This document shows positions 62,124-64,000 of a DNA stretch of 64,000 nt, piece by piece. The notes under the pieces were generated by a model. That model searched no databases, was not told the DNA's origin, and saw nothing but the letters and a program-made list of their open reading frames with translations. Made by a program: the position numbers and the translations under genes. Numbering within the stretch: position 1 is the stretch's first letter; every line of letters starts with the position of its first letter. This DNA is from Chryseobacterium gallinarum (GTDB taxonomy: Bacteria > Bacteroidota > Bacteroidia > Flavobacteriales > Weeksellaceae): the NCBI RefSeq assembly GCF_001021975.1, contig NZ_CP009928.1, positions 4,530,001-4,594,000 of the forward strand, written 5' to 3'.

Positions 62124-62657
62124 ATGAAAAAATTAAATCCAGGGTATTTCGAATTCTTCTTTTTCAGGTATGGATTCATTGTTATCTTTATTCAAATAGT
62201 TTCAATATCACTTTATTTTTTTACCGAACAAAAAGAGCCTTTTTATTTGGCCTGTACAGGTATTATATGTTTGCTGTTTCTGGTTTTTGTATGTTCATCA
62301 GATTATTGGATACTGAGAAAAAACCTTTCTCTTGCCAATGTTTTTCTAACTGATAATGGTCTCATCATTAATGAAACCCCTTATCCTGCCGAACAGATAA
62401 AAGAAGTAGCCTTTATACCCGTAAGACATGCTTTGAACAAATTTCCAGCGTATTTCATTGAAATTACAACCCATGATGGGGCTGTTTTTTATTTTCTTGA
62501 AAAAAGTATGGGCTGGGACTTTGAATCACCTACCCTAAAATTATTGAATAAGCATCCTTTATTTTCTTCAAAAACAAAAGAAAAAAGTGAGTCTTCAGAA
62601 GGTTTTTCAGCGTTTAAAAAACAAAAGCAATCATCCCAAAAGCTAACCGAAAAATAA
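62124..62657 (+). CDS. Membrane protein of unknown function (two TM, YcxB-like tail)
   Basis: The start at 62124 (MKKLNPGYFEFFFFRYG) gives 177 residues; an earlier Met adds nine. Two TM segments (FIVIFIQIVSISLYFFT and CTGIICLLFLVFVCSSDYW) are followed by a cytoplasmic beta domain (VFLTDNGLIINETPYPAEQIKEVAFI, YFIEITTHDGAVFYFLEKSMGWDFE) that resembles the PH-like part of YcxB-type proteins, and a Lys/Ser-rich tail. It lies 22 nt before the PhzF gene, so the two may be co-transcribed. Confidence 0.7.
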   Translation: MKKLNPGYFEFFFFRYGFIVIFIQIVSISLYFFTEQKEPFYLACTGIICLLFLVFVCSSDYWILRKNLSLANVFLTDNGLIINETPYPAEQIKEVAFIPVRHALNKFPAYFIEITTHDGAVFYFLEKSMGWDFESPTLKLLNKHPLFSSKTKEKSESSEGFSAFKKQKQSSQKLTEK

Positions 62658-62679
62658 ATATATACTAAAAACTCTCATT

Positions 62680-63468
62680 ATGAAGTTAGAATTATTTCAA
62701 ATAGATACTTTTACAGAAAATATTTTCCAGGGAAATTCAGCCTGTGTTGTTCCATTGAAGACCTGGTTACCAGACGAGGTTCTCTTAAAAATAGCCCGTG
62801 AAAATGCTGTGGCAGAAACAGCTTTTTTTATTGATACCGGCAATAGCGTTCACCTGAGATGGTTTACCCCGGAAATAGAAATGGACCTATGCGGACATGC
62901 TACCCTTGCCACGGCTCATTGCCTGGCTTCCATCTTACATTATCAAAACAGCAGAATCGTTTTTGAAACCAAAAGCGGTGAACTAACCGTTGAGGTTAAA
63001 GATGGATTTTATTACATGGATTTCCCATCGAGAATGCCTGAAGCATCAGCTCTTCCGGATATCATATCCAGATCCCTCAATATACAACCTAAGGAAGTTT
63101 TCAAATCGAGGGATTACGTCCTGGTATATGAGTCTGAAGAAGACATTAAAAAAATCAGGCTTGAAAGATCTATTTTTGATCTTATCAATCTGGACCCGGG
63201 TGGTATTGTGGTAACAGCAACAGGCACTGACAGTGATTTTGTTTCAAGGTATTTTACGCCGCAGTCCTCAATTCTTGAAGATCCTGTCACCGGCTCCGCA
63301 CACTGCTCACTTATTCCGTTCTGGTCATCAAGATTAGGGAAAAATAAACTTTTTGCCCGCCAGCTATCAGAAAGAGGTGGCGAACTCTATTGTGAAAACA
63401 AAAACGAGAGAGTGATTGTGGCAGGGAAAGCCAGGACTTATTCTATAGGACATCTATGGATAGAATAA
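62680..63468 (+). CDS. PhzF-family isomerase/epimerase
   Basis: A 262-residue cytoplasmic protein of the PhzF family (diaminopimelate epimerase-like fold). Signatures: IDTFTENIFQGNSACVV, ENAVAETAFFI (catalytic Glu in AETAF, about residue 47), LRWFTPEIEMDLCGHATLATAH and the late DPVTGSAHCSLIPFW. Not in a phenazine cluster, so the role is other than phenazine synthesis; most family members have unknown substrates. A terminator follows at 63533. Confidence 0.92.
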   Translation: MKLELFQIDTFTENIFQGNSACVVPLKTWLPDEVLLKIARENAVAETAFFIDTGNSVHLRWFTPEIEMDLCGHATLATAHCLASILHYQNSRIVFETKSGELTVEVKDGFYYMDFPSRMPEASALPDIISRSLNIQPKEVFKSRDYVLVYESEEDIKKIRLERSIFDLINLDPGGIVVTATGTDSDFVSRYFTPQSSILEDPVTGSAHCSLIPFWSSRLGKNKLFARQLSERGGELYCENKNERVIVAGKARTYSIGHLWIE

Positions 63469-63532
63469 ACTTTTTTAAATTAAAATAAAGAAACAACAAA
63501 CCAATGATATAGCTGTATTGGCTATCTCGCGG

Positions 63533-63558
63533 CCACATGAATCCTTCATGTGGTTTTT
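63533..63558 (+). terminator. Terminator after the PhzF gene
   Basis: CCACATGAA-TCC-TTCATGTGG, a 9-bp stem with a 3-nt loop, followed by TTTTTG; 65 nt after the stop. Confidence 0.88.
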
Positions 63559-63695
63559 GTATTATAAAATCAGACACTATAAAAACAACTGTATGAAAAG
63601 TGATTGAATAAGACCACAATACAATTGTTCGACAGCGGGAGGTTATTTTTAACAGTATCTTTCAAAAGAAAATACTAAATTTTCCGTTTAATTAT

Positions 63696-63703
63696 TAAAT
63701 TTG
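63696..63703 (+). promoter_or_regulatory. -7 element directly before the last gene
   Basis: TAAATTTG matches TAnnTTTG and ends 4 nt before the ATG at 63708, so a transcript from it would start at or in the start codon. No -33 box. Confidence 0.4.
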
Positions 63704-63707
63704 GCTA

Positions 63708-64000
63708 ATGCGAAAGAATCTTTATCTCATCATTATATTATTTTCTCTTACCAGTTGCTATACCTACCAGGTAAAAAAACAGGTGGATACAACAACCGGC
63801 AATCAGCAAGAATCTAAAAATGGTTCAGCTCCTGTTAATAGTGTATCTGCGCCAATGAAAAGTACAACAGCTGAATCCCAGAACCTGAACGCACAGCAAA
63901 TGCCTGTTCCTGTCAACATCCAGGAGAAGCTGACCCCTAATAAAAATGTTAAAATTAACGTTGAAGGCAGGAGCTATAAAATAATAGTTGACAAGTGGGA
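63708..64000 (+). CDS. Lipoprotein, N-terminal part (runs off the window)
   Basis: The visible 97 codons begin MRKNLYLIIILFSLTSC with a lipobox (LTSC, Cys17). The mature part is rich in Gln, Asn, Ser and Thr (GNQQESKNGSAPVNSVSAPM, about residues 30-50) and then reads NVKINVEGRSYKIIVDKW. No family is recognisable from this part. It follows the PhzF gene but after a terminator, so it is a separate unit. Confidence 0.7.
   Translation, partial: MRKNLYLIIILFSLTSCYTYQVKKQVDTTTGNQQESKNGSAPVNSVSAPMKSTTAESQNLNAQQMPVPVNIQEKLTPNKNVKINVEGRSYKIIVDKW

Noticed and set aside
1..64000. CRISPR arrays, rRNA genes, insertion sequences
   Set aside because: No regularly spaced repeats, no rRNA-like sequence and no transposase frame were found anywhere.

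Overview
The window is chromosomal DNA of a low-G+C member of the Bacteroidota, most likely a Chryseobacterium-type flavobacterium. Pointers are the TAnnTTTG -7 promoter elements, weak ribosome binding sites, signal peptides ending in AQ or SQ, the secreted protein family that begins QVGIN/QIGI after the signal peptide, and housekeeping genes (recF, a DUF721/DciA-like gene, mtgA) of flavobacterial type. There is one tRNA (Arg, anticodon ACG), no rRNA, no CRISPR array and no intact insertion sequence.

Layout. 1-11 kb: mostly minus-strand core or shell genes (GNAT and SRPBCC proteins, CPA1 antiporter, bestrophin channel, DUF2490 protein, a small operon of DUF1569/VOC/membrane proteins, and a TolC-HlyD-ABC-2 export operon). 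11.2-17.6 kb: two predicted periplasmic protease inhibitors side by side, ecotin and a 1959-residue alpha-2-macroglobulin that lacks the thioester motif and carries SusC-plug-like sequence signatures. 17.6-24 kb: UbiA-like protein, recF and DUF721 gene on the plus strand, then a PF10136-type membrane protein, mtgA and a metal/cobalamin-type binding lipoprotein on the minus strand, ending at tRNA-Arg.

24.0-41.4 kb is a genomic island. A 73/74-bp near-perfect direct repeat, which starts in the last three bases of tRNA-Arg and contains the tRNA terminator, lies at both ends. The interior has no integrase. It holds an ALDH-AraC-SDR block of visibly higher G+C, then a long run of secreted enzymes (two tandem epoxide hydrolases, three other alpha/beta hydrolases, a DsbD-N-like protein, a DUF1223 protein, a two-CxxCH cytochrome, a lipoprotein), a DoxX protein, a LytS/LytTR two-component pair and an Ohr peroxidase. 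Decayed gene pieces sit at both ends. The content suggests handling of epoxide, ester or peroxide compounds in the cell envelope, under control of the LytS/LytTR pair; this is inference.

41.4-50 kb is AT-rich accessory DNA: a TPR-membrane-LuxR regulator, a free-standing A-T-reductase nonribosomal peptide synthetase and a Crp/Fnr regulator, with palindromes in the synthetase upstream region. 50.4-55.3 kb: an apparent operon of a PIG-L deacetylase, a 34-residue membrane peptide, an SSS symporter and a DUF2911 protein, the first three coupled by ATGA overlaps. 48-62 kb also contains five secreted proteins of the QVGI family (one tandem trio), and a dead TonB-receptor tail. 62-64 kb: a membrane protein, a PhzF-family isomerase and the start of a lipoprotein gene.
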